Counted from the stretch's first letter, positions 44,596 to 53,258 are shown. The stretch: 64,000 nucleotides of DNA from an uncultured Mycoplasmatota bacterium (GCA_900545005.1 UQXO01000002.1:1-64000); one strand, 5' to 3'. Numbers and translations: made by a program. The notes: generated from the sequence alone by a model not told the origin.

Positions 44596-45366
44596 TTAAT
44601 TTTCGAAATTTAGATGCGTTTCTAAGGCTTCATCAAGGACTTTTAAGTCTTCATTACTTAAAGTCTTAAAGGTATTTTCTAAAATATTTGGGGGTAATTC
44701 TAAAGAATTAACATACTCTTTAGCAGTTCTTTTTGTTAATTTATCTAATTTAATAAGAGTTTCCATTAAACTATTGTGAATTTTCTTTTCATCGAGATAA
44801 AATAATTCTTTATAAATTTTATATTTTTTCGAAAATGGTTTATTAATTTTTACCATCTTTACGATAAAAGAATTAGTGCGAGGTGGTATATCAAATGATG
44901 AGGGAGGAACTTCTAGTAAAATATCTGTCTTAAAGAAAGAGTTAGTTATAACACTTAGTTTAGTAATTTTTTGATTAACAACATTTAAGATATAGCGTGA
45001 TCCCATTAACATATATAATTCTTGGAAATCAGTATCTATCATCTTATAGATAAATGGTTCGATGATACTATAAGGTAGTGAAGTTATAATCTTATCGACT
45101 TTGGGAATTTTAACATCTAAGACACTTCCCCAGATAATTTCTAAGTTAGGAATAGATTCTAAGAAAGGTCTTAAGCGGGTATCTAGTTCAATGGCATAGA
45201 GTTTCTTTACCTGAGGTGCAATAAGTTTAGTTAAAGTTCCTTTACCAGGTCCAATTTCTAGAACGGTATCCTCTTTAGAAAATTTAGGATAAGAAAGATA
45301 CTTTTCAATAATATCATTATCAATTAAGAAATGTTGGTCTAAATAATTAGAATCATTTGTAAACAT
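44596..45366 (-). CDS. RsmA/Erm-type rRNA adenine dimethyltransferase-like protein
   Basis: The 256-residue SAM enzyme of the KsgA/Erm family has the N-terminal DQHFLID motif (about 12-18), motif I VLEIGPGKGTLT, the acidic AIELD of motif II, and SLPYSI at motif IV where the family has NLPY or NIPF. The Asn to Ser change is in the catalytic tetrad, so activity is uncertain. The C-terminal helical domain is present. Start at 45366 (AGAAGG, 7 bases); an upstream in-frame ATG at 45417 precedes the promoter -10. It could be the cell's RsmA or a divergent second copy. Confidence 0.82.
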   Translation of the reverse strand: MFTNDSNYLDQHFLIDNDIIEKYLSYPKFSKEDTVLEIGPGKGTLTKLIAPQVKKLYAIELDTRLRPFLESIPNLEIIWGSVLDVKIPKVDKIITSLPYSIIEPFIYKMIDTDFQELYMLMGSRYILNVVNQKITKLSVITNSFFKTDILLEVPPSSFDIPPRTNSFIVKMVKINKPFSKKYKIYKELFYLDEKKIHNSLMETLIKLDKLTKRTAKEYVNSLELPPNILENTFKTLSNEDLKVLDEALETHLNFEN

Positions 45367-45388
45367 ATTATCGCCTTCTTCTTCCCTT

Positions 45389-45417
45389 ATTATAAAAGAA
45401 AAGAACCATTTAGACAA
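45389..45417 (-). promoter_or_regulatory. Promoter of the RsmA-like gene
   Basis: TTGTCT (45412-45417), 17 bases and TATAAT (45389-45394) on the minus strand. The -35 lies inside the terminator of the preceding ABC gene. Confidence 0.65.
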
Positions 45418-45424
45418 TGATTCT
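45394..45424 (-). terminator. Terminator of the marR/ABC exporter operon
   Basis: An 8-bp stem with one G-T pair (45402-45409 with 45417-45424) followed by a T-rich tail on the minus strand. Confidence 0.65.
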
Positions 45425-45429
45425 TGTAA

Positions 45430-47592
45430 TTATTTTTTAAATTGCGAATTATAAAGATCAGCATAAAAACCATTTTTAGCCATCAATTCTTCATGAGTAC
45501 CTTGTTCAATGATGTTACCTTCGTTCATAACTAGGATAAGATTAGCATTTTTAATCGTGGATAGACGGTGGGCAATAATAAATGATGTACGCCCTTCCAT
45601 TAATTTATCCATAGCCTTTTGAACTAATTCTTCCGTTCTAGTATCAACATTAGAAGTAGCTTCATCTAGGATTAGGAAAGGAGCATTTTCAATCATACCA
45701 CGAGCAATAGTTAGTAACTGCTTTTGACCACCACTAATGGAATCATTCTCCCCTATTACACAATCTAAGCCTCCTGGTAAAGTTTTAATGAAGTGATCAA
45801 CACCAACGGTTTTACAAGCAGCCCAGATTTCTTCATCAGTAACGTTTTCTTGATTAAATTTAATGTTATCACGAATAGTACCATCAAAAAGCCATGTATC
45901 TTGTAAGACCATAACAAATAAATTATGGATATTTTCTCTGGTTAAATCTTTAGTTGAAACACCATCAATTAGAATATCCCCAGAATTAATTTCATAGAAT
46001 TTCATCAGTAAGTTAACCATTGTAGTCTTCCCGGCTCCCGTAGGTCCTACAATAGCAACCTTTTCCCCAGGATGAGCAGTAGCAGAGAAATCCTTAATGA
46101 TTAATCTCGTATCATCATAACCAAATTTAACATGTTTAAACTCGATATTACCTTTAACTTTAGCTTTGTCTAAAACTTTTGTCTTATCACTTTCGGTAGT
46201 CATTTCCTCTTCATCTAAGAATTCAAAGACACGTTCGGAAGCAGCAGCTGTAGTCTGTAAGGAAGTCATTGCTTGGGCAATTTGCGAAAGCGGATTTGTA
46301 AACAAACGAACATAAATCATGAAAGCGACAATAACTCCAAAAGTAATATATCCTTTCATAGCTAGTAGAGCCCCAACAATACAAACCATAACGTAACCGA
46401 AATTACCGATAAAGCCCATCATTGGTTGCATAAGGCCAGATAAGAATTGGCTCTTCTTGTTACATTCACGTAAGCGCCCATTTAGTTCATCAAAAGTTTT
46501 TGTAACTTCTGCTTTAGCATTGTAACATTCAACAACATTATGACCACTGTAAATTTCTTCAATATGGCCGTTAATGTTTCCTAACTCTTCTTGACGAGCA
46601 ATAAAATACTTTTGCGATTTTTTTAAGATTGAAATCATAAAGGTAAAACCAAATAAAGTAGAAAGAATGGCCGTAATTGCCATTACCCAGTTAGTGGTAA
46701 ACATCATAATAACAGAACCAATAAACAAGGTTACCGAACTAATTAGGGTTGCCAAACTTTGATTTAGGTTTTGAGCAATCATATCAACATCGTTAGTAAC
46801 ACGACTTAAAATATCACCGATTTCATGAGAATCAAAGAACTTTAATGGTAATTTATTTATTTTAACGGAAATACGAGTACGTAAGTCTTTTGCAAAACCA
46901 TTGGAAACGGTAGTCATTGAATAACTTTGAATATAACCAAAAATGGCACTTAATAAGTATAGGCAAACTAAGGTAATAATAATTTTCTTAGCAGCATCTA
47001 AATCCATTCTGGGTTTAATCAAATCATAAATAGAAGTTGGTAGATTATCCACAACTTTTAGGGTCTCATCAGTTACCATACTAGAATCAATATCTACTAC
47101 TTCATTTAGAAAAGTTATCTCATCTTCTCTACTAATAGTAGTTCCATTAACATTAATATCATCGATTAAGATATTTAAAATGTCATCTGGTAACGCTAGA
47201 ATATTCTTTAAAATAGTTTTTTGATCTTTAGCAGTATTAGCTTGCATACCAGCTAAAAATTCTTGGTAAGTAGCTTTATCTTCGAAACTAATATTTTCAC
47301 TAGTTAAGATAAGCATTGATTTTTCTTGGAGACTAGCCTCATTAAAATTATTAGTTATTTCCGTGATAACACTTTGTAAAACCTCAGTATTAGGTTTAAT
47401 TCCGTTAGTTACAACATCAGTTAGACTAGATAATTTATTAGGAGCCGTAAGAGAAAGAATGGCCGATAGAAAGGCAAGCGTTATAGCTAAGCCCATTAGA
47501 ATTTTCCATGGTTTTAAGTTGGCTAATAATCTTTTAATTGAACCAACAAAGTCTTTAGACTTTTCATTATTTCCGTGCATAGGTCTAGGCAT
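45430..47592 (-). CDS. Heterodimeric ABC exporter subunit, active-site half (720 residues)
   Basis: A type IV half-transporter with six membrane helices and one nucleotide-binding domain: Walker A VGPTGAGKT, signature SISGGQKQ, Walker B FLILDE with the catalytic Glu present, and a switch His in IIAHRLS. About 140 extra residues sit between the first and second membrane helices (about 60-205) and would form an extracytoplasmic domain absent from the partner. The gene overlaps its 586-residue partner by 8 bases. Under MarR control, it is a likely multidrug or peptide exporter. Confidence 0.93.
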   Translation of the reverse strand: MPRPMHGNNEKSKDFVGSIKRLLANLKPWKILMGLAITLAFLSAILSLTAPNKLSSLTDVVTNGIKPNTEVLQSVITEITNNFNEASLQEKSMLILTSENISFEDKATYQEFLAGMQANTAKDQKTILKNILALPDDILNILIDDINVNGTTISREDEITFLNEVVDIDSSMVTDETLKVVDNLPTSIYDLIKPRMDLDAAKKIIITLVCLYLLSAIFGYIQSYSMTTVSNGFAKDLRTRISVKINKLPLKFFDSHEIGDILSRVTNDVDMIAQNLNQSLATLISSVTLFIGSVIMMFTTNWVMAITAILSTLFGFTFMISILKKSQKYFIARQEELGNINGHIEEIYSGHNVVECYNAKAEVTKTFDELNGRLRECNKKSQFLSGLMQPMMGFIGNFGYVMVCIVGALLAMKGYITFGVIVAFMIYVRLFTNPLSQIAQAMTSLQTTAAASERVFEFLDEEEMTTESDKTKVLDKAKVKGNIEFKHVKFGYDDTRLIIKDFSATAHPGEKVAIVGPTGAGKTTMVNLLMKFYEINSGDILIDGVSTKDLTRENIHNLFVMVLQDTWLFDGTIRDNIKFNQENVTDEEIWAACKTVGVDHFIKTLPGGLDCVIGENDSISGGQKQLLTIARGMIENAPFLILDEATSNVDTRTEELVQKAMDKLMEGRTSFIIAHRLSTIKNANLILVMNEGNIIEQGTHEELMAKNGFYADLYNSQFKK

Positions 47593-49345
47593 TTTCTAAC
47601 TCCTCCTTTGACAATTGTGATAAGGCTATTTCCTTATAGACCTCACAATTTTTTAATAGTTCTTGATGCGTACCAATACCCACACAAGTTCCTTTATCTA
47701 AAACAACAATCTTATCGGCATTGATAATAGTTCCAATTCTTTGAGCCACTATCATACTAGTAGCTTCTTTAGTATATTTTTTTAATTCACTTCTTAAAGT
47801 AGCATCAGTTTTATAGTCTAGGGCTGAGAAGGAATCATCAAAAATATAAATTTCAGGGTCTCTAGCAATACTTCTAGCAATGGCTAGTCTTTGTTTTTGA
47901 CCGCCGGAAACATTAGTGCCACCTCTGGCGATATGAGAAGCAATTCCATCTTCCATCTTCGAAACAAAGTCTTGGGCTTGGGCAATTTTAATAGCTTCTT
48001 TAACTTTGGCATCACTTGGCTTCTTACCGTTCTTAGATCCATAAGCCACATTACTCTTTACAGTTCCTGTAAACATAACAGCTTTTTGTGGAATATATCC
48101 TAATTTATTATGTAATTCTTCCAAAGAATAATTTTTTACATTAACACCATCAACTAAAACTTCGCCATCAGTCGCATCATAAAATCTGGGAACAAGATTG
48201 ATAAGACTACTCTTTCCGGAACCAGTCGACCCAATAAAAGCAATAGTCTCACCTTTATTAACTTTAAAGGAAATATTACGTAATAAGTATTCATCAGCAT
48301 CAGGATACTTAAATGATACATTCTTAAATTCGACAGTACCGACTTCAGTTGGTTTAATATCATTATGACCATCTTCGATACTAATATCACAACCTAAAAT
48401 CTCATTAATACGGCGGGCCGAAATTTGAGCACGTGGCCACATCATAAAGATCATCGCTAACATTAAGAAAGACATAATAACTTGCATTCCATAACTAGAG
48501 AAAATAACCATATCACTAAAGAGGGTAATTTTAACACTGATAACGGCATTATTGATTAAGTAAGTTCCAATCGCATAAATACCTAAAGTTAAACCATTCA
48601 TAACTAGCATCATGACTGGATTTAAAATGGCAAAGCACTTTTGATTAAATAATTGCATATTGGTTAAATCGTTATTTACGTTTTCAAAGCGATTTTCTTG
48701 ATACTTTTCCGCATTGAAAGCTCTAATAACACGGATACCGGTTATTGATTCTCGCGTAACATTATTAATCTTATCGATTAATTTTTGGACTTTCTCAAAT
48801 CTTGGTAAAACGATTAACATAAGTCCCGTAACAACAGCTAATAAAATAACAACACATCCTGCCGTTAACATACTCCATTCTAAGGACTTATTTAAAATTT
48901 TCGTAATCGCCCACACCGCCATAATTGGAGCCTTAATAAGTAATTGTAAACCAATTGAAATAAGCATCTCTAACTGGGTAATATCATTGGTAGTACGAGT
49001 AATTAAACTACTGGTTTGAAATTGTTTTATTTCAGCAGTACTTAAATCTAAAACTTTATTATAAACTTTACTTCTCAAATTATAAGAAAAATTAGCTGAC
49101 AAGTTACTAGCTAAGAAACCTACGATACAAGCTGATACTAAAGAGCCAAAGGCACAAAGTAACATGTATCCACCTTGACGTAAGATATCCCCCATCGCAG
49201 AGCCATCTGTTTGAACAAGTCTAGTAATAGCGGACATATAATCCGGTAGTTTTAAATCCAACCATACTTGAAAAACAATCAAAATTATGCTTATAACTAT
49301 TATACCTATATCTTTTTTAGTAAAGTTTTTAAATAATTTAAACAT
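47585..49345 (-). CDS. Heterodimeric ABC exporter subunit, degenerate-site half (586 residues)
   Basis: Six membrane helices followed by an ATPase domain: Walker A IGSTGSGKS, signature NVSGGQKQ, and Walker B IYIFDDSFSALD with Asp in place of the catalytic Glu. The switch position reads IVAQRIG, Gln for His. Paired with the full-site subunit next door this gives one consensus and one degenerate site, the hallmark of heterodimeric exporters such as TM287/288, LmrCD and BmrCD. It overlaps the marR gene by 8 bases. Confidence 0.93.
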   Translation of the reverse strand: MFKLFKNFTKKDIGIIVISIILIVFQVWLDLKLPDYMSAITRLVQTDGSAMGDILRQGGYMLLCAFGSLVSACIVGFLASNLSANFSYNLRSKVYNKVLDLSTAEIKQFQTSSLITRTTNDITQLEMLISIGLQLLIKAPIMAVWAITKILNKSLEWSMLTAGCVVILLAVVTGLMLIVLPRFEKVQKLIDKINNVTRESITGIRVIRAFNAEKYQENRFENVNNDLTNMQLFNQKCFAILNPVMMLVMNGLTLGIYAIGTYLINNAVISVKITLFSDMVIFSSYGMQVIMSFLMLAMIFMMWPRAQISARRINEILGCDISIEDGHNDIKPTEVGTVEFKNVSFKYPDADEYLLRNISFKVNKGETIAFIGSTGSGKSSLINLVPRFYDATDGEVLVDGVNVKNYSLEELHNKLGYIPQKAVMFTGTVKSNVAYGSKNGKKPSDAKVKEAIKIAQAQDFVSKMEDGIASHIARGGTNVSGGQKQRLAIARSIARDPEIYIFDDSFSALDYKTDATLRSELKKYTKEATSMIVAQRIGTIINADKIVVLDKGTCVGIGTHQELLKNCEVYKEIALSQLSKEELENA

Positions 49346-49796
49346 CTTTTTTCCTCTCTTCTTCTATTAAATTTCCTGCCAATTTCTTTAGCAATCTAAT
49401 CAATTCAGACTTTTCTTCTAGAGTAAAATCCTGCTCTAAAATACTTTCTAAATTCATTAGTTCAGCAGATACTTTTTTGGTATTATTTACAAATGTTTTC
49501 GTGAGTTTAATCTCATTTTTTCGAGGATCTTCACTTGCTACTTTTCTTATAATAATAGTATTTTTTTCCATCGTAGTAAGAATACCACTTACGGTTGAAC
49601 GCCTTAAATTAAACGTATCACAAATATCTTGCTGAAATATTTTCTTATTTTGATTTTTAAGTAAATACTTCATAATCATAACTTGCATAGGACTTATTCG
49701 ACATTTGGACTTTTTTTCAAAAGTTTTGATGACATAACGTCCTATCAATTTGTTGGTATTCATAATATAATACCCAATTGAATTATTATCTTGCAT
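49338..49796 (-). CDS. MarR-family transcriptional regulator
   Basis: The 152-residue winged-helix regulator has the DNA-recognition helix within NLRRSTVSGILTTMEKN (about 64-80) and a wing with ASEDPRKNEIKLT. First gene of the exporter operon. A perfect inverted repeat TGTTAG-GAAA-CTAACA lies between its promoter and its start codon, so it most likely represses its own operon until a ligand, perhaps a transported drug, is bound. Confidence 0.92.
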   Translation of the reverse strand: MQDNNSIGYYIMNTNKLIGRYVIKTFEKKSKCRISPMQVMIMKYLLKNQNKKIFQQDICDTFNLRRSTVSGILTTMEKNTIIIRKVASEDPRKNEIKLTKTFVNNTKKVSAELMNLESILEQDFTLEEKSELIRLLKKLAGNLIEEERKKDV

Positions 49797-49810
49797 ATTT
49801 TTACCACCAT

Positions 49811-49826
49811 TGTTAGGAAACTAACA
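49811..49826. promoter_or_regulatory. MarR operator palindrome
   Basis: Perfect 6-bp arms TGTTAG and CTAACA around GAAA, immediately downstream of the -10 and over the expected transcription start. Confidence 0.7.
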
Positions 49827-49831
49827 AAATA

Positions 49832-49860
49832 ATTCTAGCATTCTTAAAAAGATTAGTCAA
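49832..49860 (-). promoter_or_regulatory. Sigma-A promoter of the marR/ABC operon
   Basis: TTGACT (49855-49860), 17 bases and TAGAAT (49832-49837) on the minus strand. Confidence 0.75.
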
Positions 49861-49897
49861 TAAATTTTCTAATCTTCACATACTTTTCATGTCCTAT

Positions 49898-50671
49898 TTA
49901 ATATTCACTGATTAATTCACTTAAATAGATAATTTTTAAGTCTTTAGATTTTATGTATTCTAAAAGACAGTCTAAATAAGTTATATCCTTTAAATAGATG
50001 ATACTACCACTAGTGAGTTTTTCTTTTACTGCGATAATATTAGATTCATCTAAAGTAAGAGTGGGTTTTACTAAATACTTTTTCTTCCTTTGACAGAGTT
50101 TTAAAAAAGAATTATTATCATTTACAAGACAAATATTAGTATTTAATTTAGATTTCTTTAGAAGTTTATCTAATTCTTGATAGTTATCATAGTCATTATT
50201 AATTTGTTCAAAATAACTATCTTTAGAAAAATCGTTCTTATTAATTAGAAGAGAAGCTTTAAGATTATGTTTTACTAAGTAGTCTTTAATCTCTTCTTCT
50301 TTATAATCGGTTATAAGACTTACTCCCTGTTTCTTACTATTACCTTGAATAATTATTTTATCTAAGTTATTACTTAAAGAAACCTCTGGTTTAATCGGTT
50401 TACTTACGAGATAAAGACTATTAAAGACATCTTGTTCTTTCATTTTCGATAGACTTTTTAATTCATCAATGATACTACCATACATCCCCGGAATAATATA
50501 ATCATCAGTAACAGTGGCATTGACATAATCAGTTTTTCTTTCGATACTAGCCGTCTTTATTTCTTTTAGAATAGGATCTTGGTCTCTAACCAGAGAGGCT
50601 GTTTTATTAGTTGTATAAAAACTTAAGAGAACTAAAATACTAAATATTAGGTATTTACCATACTTTTTCAT
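49898..50671 (-). CDS. Polysaccharide-deacetylase-like exported protein, probably inactive
   Basis: The 257-residue protein has an N-terminal signal anchor (about 7-26). The C-terminal half resembles a NodB fold: GVSLITDYKEEEI, LKASLLINKND, and a closing segment (about 222-255) GSIIYLKDITYLDCLLEYI with KDLKIIYLSEL, as in deacetylases. The metal ligands (Asp-Asp and HxxxH) are missing, so a catalytic role is unlikely. Its N-terminal half resembles nothing I know. Monocistronic, downstream of the XRE regulator. Confidence 0.65.
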   Translation of the reverse strand: MKKYGKYLIFSILVLLSFYTTNKTASLVRDQDPILKEIKTASIERKTDYVNATVTDDYIIPGMYGSIIDELKSLSKMKEQDVFNSLYLVSKPIKPEVSLSNNLDKIIIQGNSKKQGVSLITDYKEEEIKDYLVKHNLKASLLINKNDFSKDSYFEQINNDYDNYQELDKLLKKSKLNTNICLVNDNNSFLKLCQRKKKYLVKPTLTLDESNIIAVKEKLTSGSIIYLKDITYLDCLLEYIKSKDLKIIYLSELISEY

Positions 50672-50703
50672 TAAATCACCTAATAAATTATATTCTTCTA
50701 AAA

Positions 50704-50728
50704 AGAAAAAAATCTAGTTTCCTAGATT
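50704..50728 (-). terminator. Terminator of the XRE regulator gene
   Basis: AATCTAG/CTAGATT stem, four-base loop, T7 tail on the minus strand, starting two bases after the stop codon. Confidence 0.85.
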
Positions 50729-50730
50729 CT

Positions 50731-51090
50731 TTAGCATATCTTTGATTTAATTAGATCAATTCCTCTTTTAGGATCACTAATTAGCATACTATAAGCACTT
50801 TGATTCTTACGAAGCTCGACCATAAAATAAACTTCATCTTTAGTCATAGCTACTACTTCATCTTTCTTATCTGCATCACTAACACTTACTAAAGTATCAC
50901 TGCCAATTAAGTAATCAGCATCGACATTAAAAATTTCACATAATTTGATAATACTTTCTAAAGTTGGATTACGAAGTTCTCTTTCATATAGACAAATTAC
51001 AGATTTTTTAACGCCAATTAACTGCCCTAACTCACTTTGGGTAAGCCCTTTTGCTTTTCTTAAGTTTTTTAGTCTTTCACCTTTTACCAT
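50731..51090 (-). CDS. XRE-family (Cro/CI-type) transcriptional regulator
   Basis: A 119-residue protein with an N-terminal helix-turn-helix (LKNLRKAKGLTQSELGQLIGV... CLYERELRNPTLESIIKLCEIFNV), typical of phage-repressor-like and chromosomal regulators. The short C-terminal part is helical without a peptidase or ligand motif. It has its own promoter and terminator; targets unknown. It is not flanked by phage genes, so a chromosomal regulator is more likely than a prophage remnant. Confidence 0.88.
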   Translation of the reverse strand: MVKGERLKNLRKAKGLTQSELGQLIGVKKSVICLYERELRNPTLESIIKLCEIFNVDADYLIGSDTLVSVSDADKKDEVVAMTKDEVYFMVELRKNQSAYSMLISDPKRGIDLIKSKIC

Positions 51091-51122
51091 AAACCCACCT
51101 GTTCTTCCTTTCGATAGTGACT

Positions 51123-51150
51123 AGTTTAACATCTTTTTACTATTTGTCAA
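51123..51150 (-). promoter_or_regulatory. Promoter of the XRE regulator gene
   Basis: TTGACA (51145-51150), 16 bases and TAAACT (51123-51128) on the minus strand, with GGAAGG nearer the ATG. The rest of the gap up to 51397 holds nothing I can support. Confidence 0.65.
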
Positions 51151-51397
51151 GGGAAAGTTTACACAGAATAAAAAGAATTTAGTCCCGGGTTTGCAATACA
51201 TATTTATAAAACATTTTGTACTCACTTTAGTAATATTATCTTATCAAAACTTTTTCCAAAAGTAAACTAGGTGTTTAAACTACTACCTCTTCTTTAGGAT
51301 TAATCGTTTAGCCTCCCCTATATAAATAAGGAAAATATTCTTAGATGTTTATATTCTTATAGATATATATAGTAAGACTACATTTACTTTTTAGCAA

Positions 51398-51422
51398 GAA
51401 AAAAAGTGACCAATTAGTCACT
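51398..51422 (-). terminator. Terminator of the Cys-tail antitoxin-like gene
   Basis: AGTGAC/GTCACT stem (51405-51410 with 51417-51422), then seven T on the minus strand; the stop codon lies in the loop. Confidence 0.75.
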
Positions 51423-51686
51423 ATCTTCACAATGAGAATCACATTTTTCACAATCGCATTCACATTCTTCACAATTGCACTTGCAATTGCAATCACAATC
51501 ACAATCACAATCGCAATCACATTCACAATCATCGAAACCGATATGAAAAGGAATACCCATATGATGTAATGATGCGGTTAAGAAAATGTTGATAGCAGTT
51601 TCTGTGTCTAAGCCTAGGCTATCAAATAATTCATCACAATTACTTTTTAAATCTTTGTCTACTTTGACATTAACTAGTTCTTTCAC
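51414..51686 (-). CDS. RelB/DinJ-like antitoxin domain fused to a 15-Cys CxC tail
   Basis: The 90-residue protein begins with a RelB/DinJ-type ribbon-helix-helix (VNVKVDKDLKSNCDELFDSLGLDTETAINIFL, residues 5-36 in parts, ending near the MGIPFHIG that such antitoxins carry). From residue 54 the tail alternates Cys with Asp, Glu, Asn or Lys: ten CxC steps followed by five more Cys, 15 in about 34 residues. Antitoxins of this family normally end with a toxin-binding helix instead. The tail would bind thiophilic metals such as Zn, Cd, Cu or Fe-S. Start is GTG 51686, with AGGAGG ideally placed. No toxin gene is adjacent. The DNA of the tail is a near-perfect 6-bp tandem repeat, suggesting growth by slippage. 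Confidence 0.82.
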   Translation of the reverse strand: MKELVNVKVDKDLKSNCDELFDSLGLDTETAINIFLTASLHHMGIPFHIGFDDCECDCDCDCDCDCNCKCNCEECECDCEKCDSHCEDSD

Positions 51687-51761
51687 TTGGACCTCCTAAG
51701 GATATTATATCCAAATAATGATAAAAATACTATTAAATTTTCGCAAAAGATGGTATTAATG

Positions 51762-51770
51762 TGCTATACT
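51762..51770 (+). promoter_or_regulatory. Extended -10 promoter of gmk
   Basis: TGCTATACT (TG-N-TATACT) about 27 bases before the gmk ATG; the -35 is weak, as is usual with extended -10 promoters. Confidence 0.6.
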
Positions 51771-51796
51771 AAAACAAATTTAAGAAAGGGATATTT

Positions 51797-52492
51797 ATGG
51801 AAAAAATTGTAAATGAATGTGAAAAAGGTAATTTGATTGTCTTAAGTGGGCCATCGGGAGCCGGAAAAGATAGTATTATTAGAGAGCTTAAAAATTATTA
51901 TCATAATTTTTGGGTATCGGTATCCATGACTAGTCGAGCTCCCCGAGGAGAAGAAGTCGATGGAATTGATTATTTCTTTGTAAGTAAGGAAGAGTTTGAA
52001 AAACATATCAAGAATAATGATTTCTTAGAGTATGCAATGTATAATGATAATTATTATGGAACTCCGAAGTCTAAGATTAATGATTTTTTAGACCAAGGAA
52101 AAGATGTTATCTTAGAAATTGAAATTCAAGGGGCTTTAAAGATTAAAGAAGAGTTTCCAGAGGCTATATTCATCTTTATTATGCCGCCTTCAATGGGGGA
52201 ATTAGTAAGAAGATTAAAGAAACGTAATACGGAAGATACAGAGAAAATTATTAAGCGTTTTAAGAAGGCTTATCAAGAGATAAACTATTATAATAATTAT
52301 AACTATGTAGTTATTAATGATGATTTAGATACAGCGGTTAGAAAAGTAGAAGCTATTTTAGTATCGGAAAGACTTAGAGTATCTAGAATTGAAAATGTTT
52401 ATGTTGGGAATATGGAAGAAGAGTTACATGAGGCTTTAAGAGATGATATGGAGTTTGTTAATCATGTAATGGTAGATTCTAAGGATGAATAA
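51797..52492 (+). CDS. gmk: Guanylate kinase
   Basis: Phosphorylates GMP to GDP. P-loop GPSGAGKDS (18-26) has Asp where Ser, Thr or Gly is usual. GMP-binding motifs SMTSRAPRGEEVDGIDYFF and EYAMYNDNYYGT are present, followed by the LEIEIQGA Walker B-like strand and the lid with RLKKRNTED. At 231 residues it is about 25 longer than most Gmk; the extra acidic tail (NMEEELHEALRDD) has no known role. It overlaps the downstream methyltransferase gene by 8 bases. AAGAAAGGG precedes the ATG. Confidence 0.95.
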   Translation: MEKIVNECEKGNLIVLSGPSGAGKDSIIRELKNYYHNFWVSVSMTSRAPRGEEVDGIDYFFVSKEEFEKHIKNNDFLEYAMYNDNYYGTPKSKINDFLDQGKDVILEIEIQGALKIKEEFPEAIFIFIMPPSMGELVRRLKKRNTEDTEKIIKRFKKAYQEINYYNNYNYVVINDDLDTAVRKVEAILVSERLRVSRIENVYVGNMEEELHEALRDDMEFVNHVMVDSKDE

Positions 52493-53258
52493 GCTTTTAG
52501 ATACTTATTATAATAAGTTTAATGAAGATAAGAGGCTTTTAAGAAGACATGGTCTGGTGGAATATTATACGACTATTAAGTATTTAGATGAGGTTTTAAA
52601 TGGTTATAAAAATCCTAAAGTACTTGATGTCGGAGCGGGTACGGGAGTCTATAGCAAATATTTAAGTGACCAGGATTATGATGTGACAGCGGTTGAGTTA
52701 GTTAAACATAATTTAAGAGTCTTAAATAGTAAAATTCCAGGGATTAAGAGTTATCTTGGGAATGCTTTAGATTTAAGTTTCTTAAAGAATAATAAGTATG
52801 ATGTTATTTTGTTATTTGGCCCTATTTATCATCTTTTTGGAAATGATAAGTCTTTAGCACTTAAAGAGGCTTTAAAGTATCTAAATACCAATGGTACTTT
52901 GATGATTATTTATTGTCTTAATGATTATGCTATTTTAAAGCATGGGTTTATAGATGGGAATATTATTAGAGAAAAGGATAATCTTAATGATTGTTATCTT
53001 ATTAAAGATAAGGAAGATAATTTATATAGTTTTGATACTTTAGAGTCTATAGATAAACTTAATAAGGAGTGTCATTTAAAGAGAATAAAGATTATTAGTC
53101 AAGAAGGAATGAGTGAATATATAAGACCTATTCTTAATAAGATGAGTGAAGAAGAATTTAAGATGTATATAGATTTTCATTTAAAAAGATGTGAAAATTA
53201 TGAATATTTAGGATTATCTAGACATGTCTTAGATATTGTAAAAACCACAAGAAATTAA
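52485..53258 (+). CDS. Class I SAM-dependent methyltransferase
   Basis: The 257-residue enzyme has the SAM-binding motif I VLDVGAGTGVYSKYL (about 39-53), the acidic VTAVELV of motif II, the YLGNALDLSFL segment and motif IV VILLFGPIYHLF. The substrate cannot be read from sequence; the fold is like small-molecule methyltransferases (UbiE/YcgJ type). Translationally coupled to gmk (8-base overlap); ends in a bidirectional terminator shared with ftsK. Confidence 0.88.
   Translation: MNKLLDTYYNKFNEDKRLLRRHGLVEYYTTIKYLDEVLNGYKNPKVLDVGAGTGVYSKYLSDQDYDVTAVELVKHNLRVLNSKIPGIKSYLGNALDLSFLKNNKYDVILLFGPIYHLFGNDKSLALKEALKYLNTNGTLMIIYCLNDYAILKHGFIDGNIIREKDNLNDCYLIKDKEDNLYSFDTLESIDKLNKECHLKRIKIISQEGMSEYIRPILNKMSEEEFKMYIDFHLKRCENYEYLGLSRHVLDIVKTTRN

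Noticed and set aside
51341..51532. 63-residue Ile/Val-rich frame overlapping the Cys-tail gene
   Set aside because: It is a frame-shifted reading of the same 6-bp repeat, without a ribosome binding site; the frame with AGGAGG and the RelB/DinJ motif is the gene.
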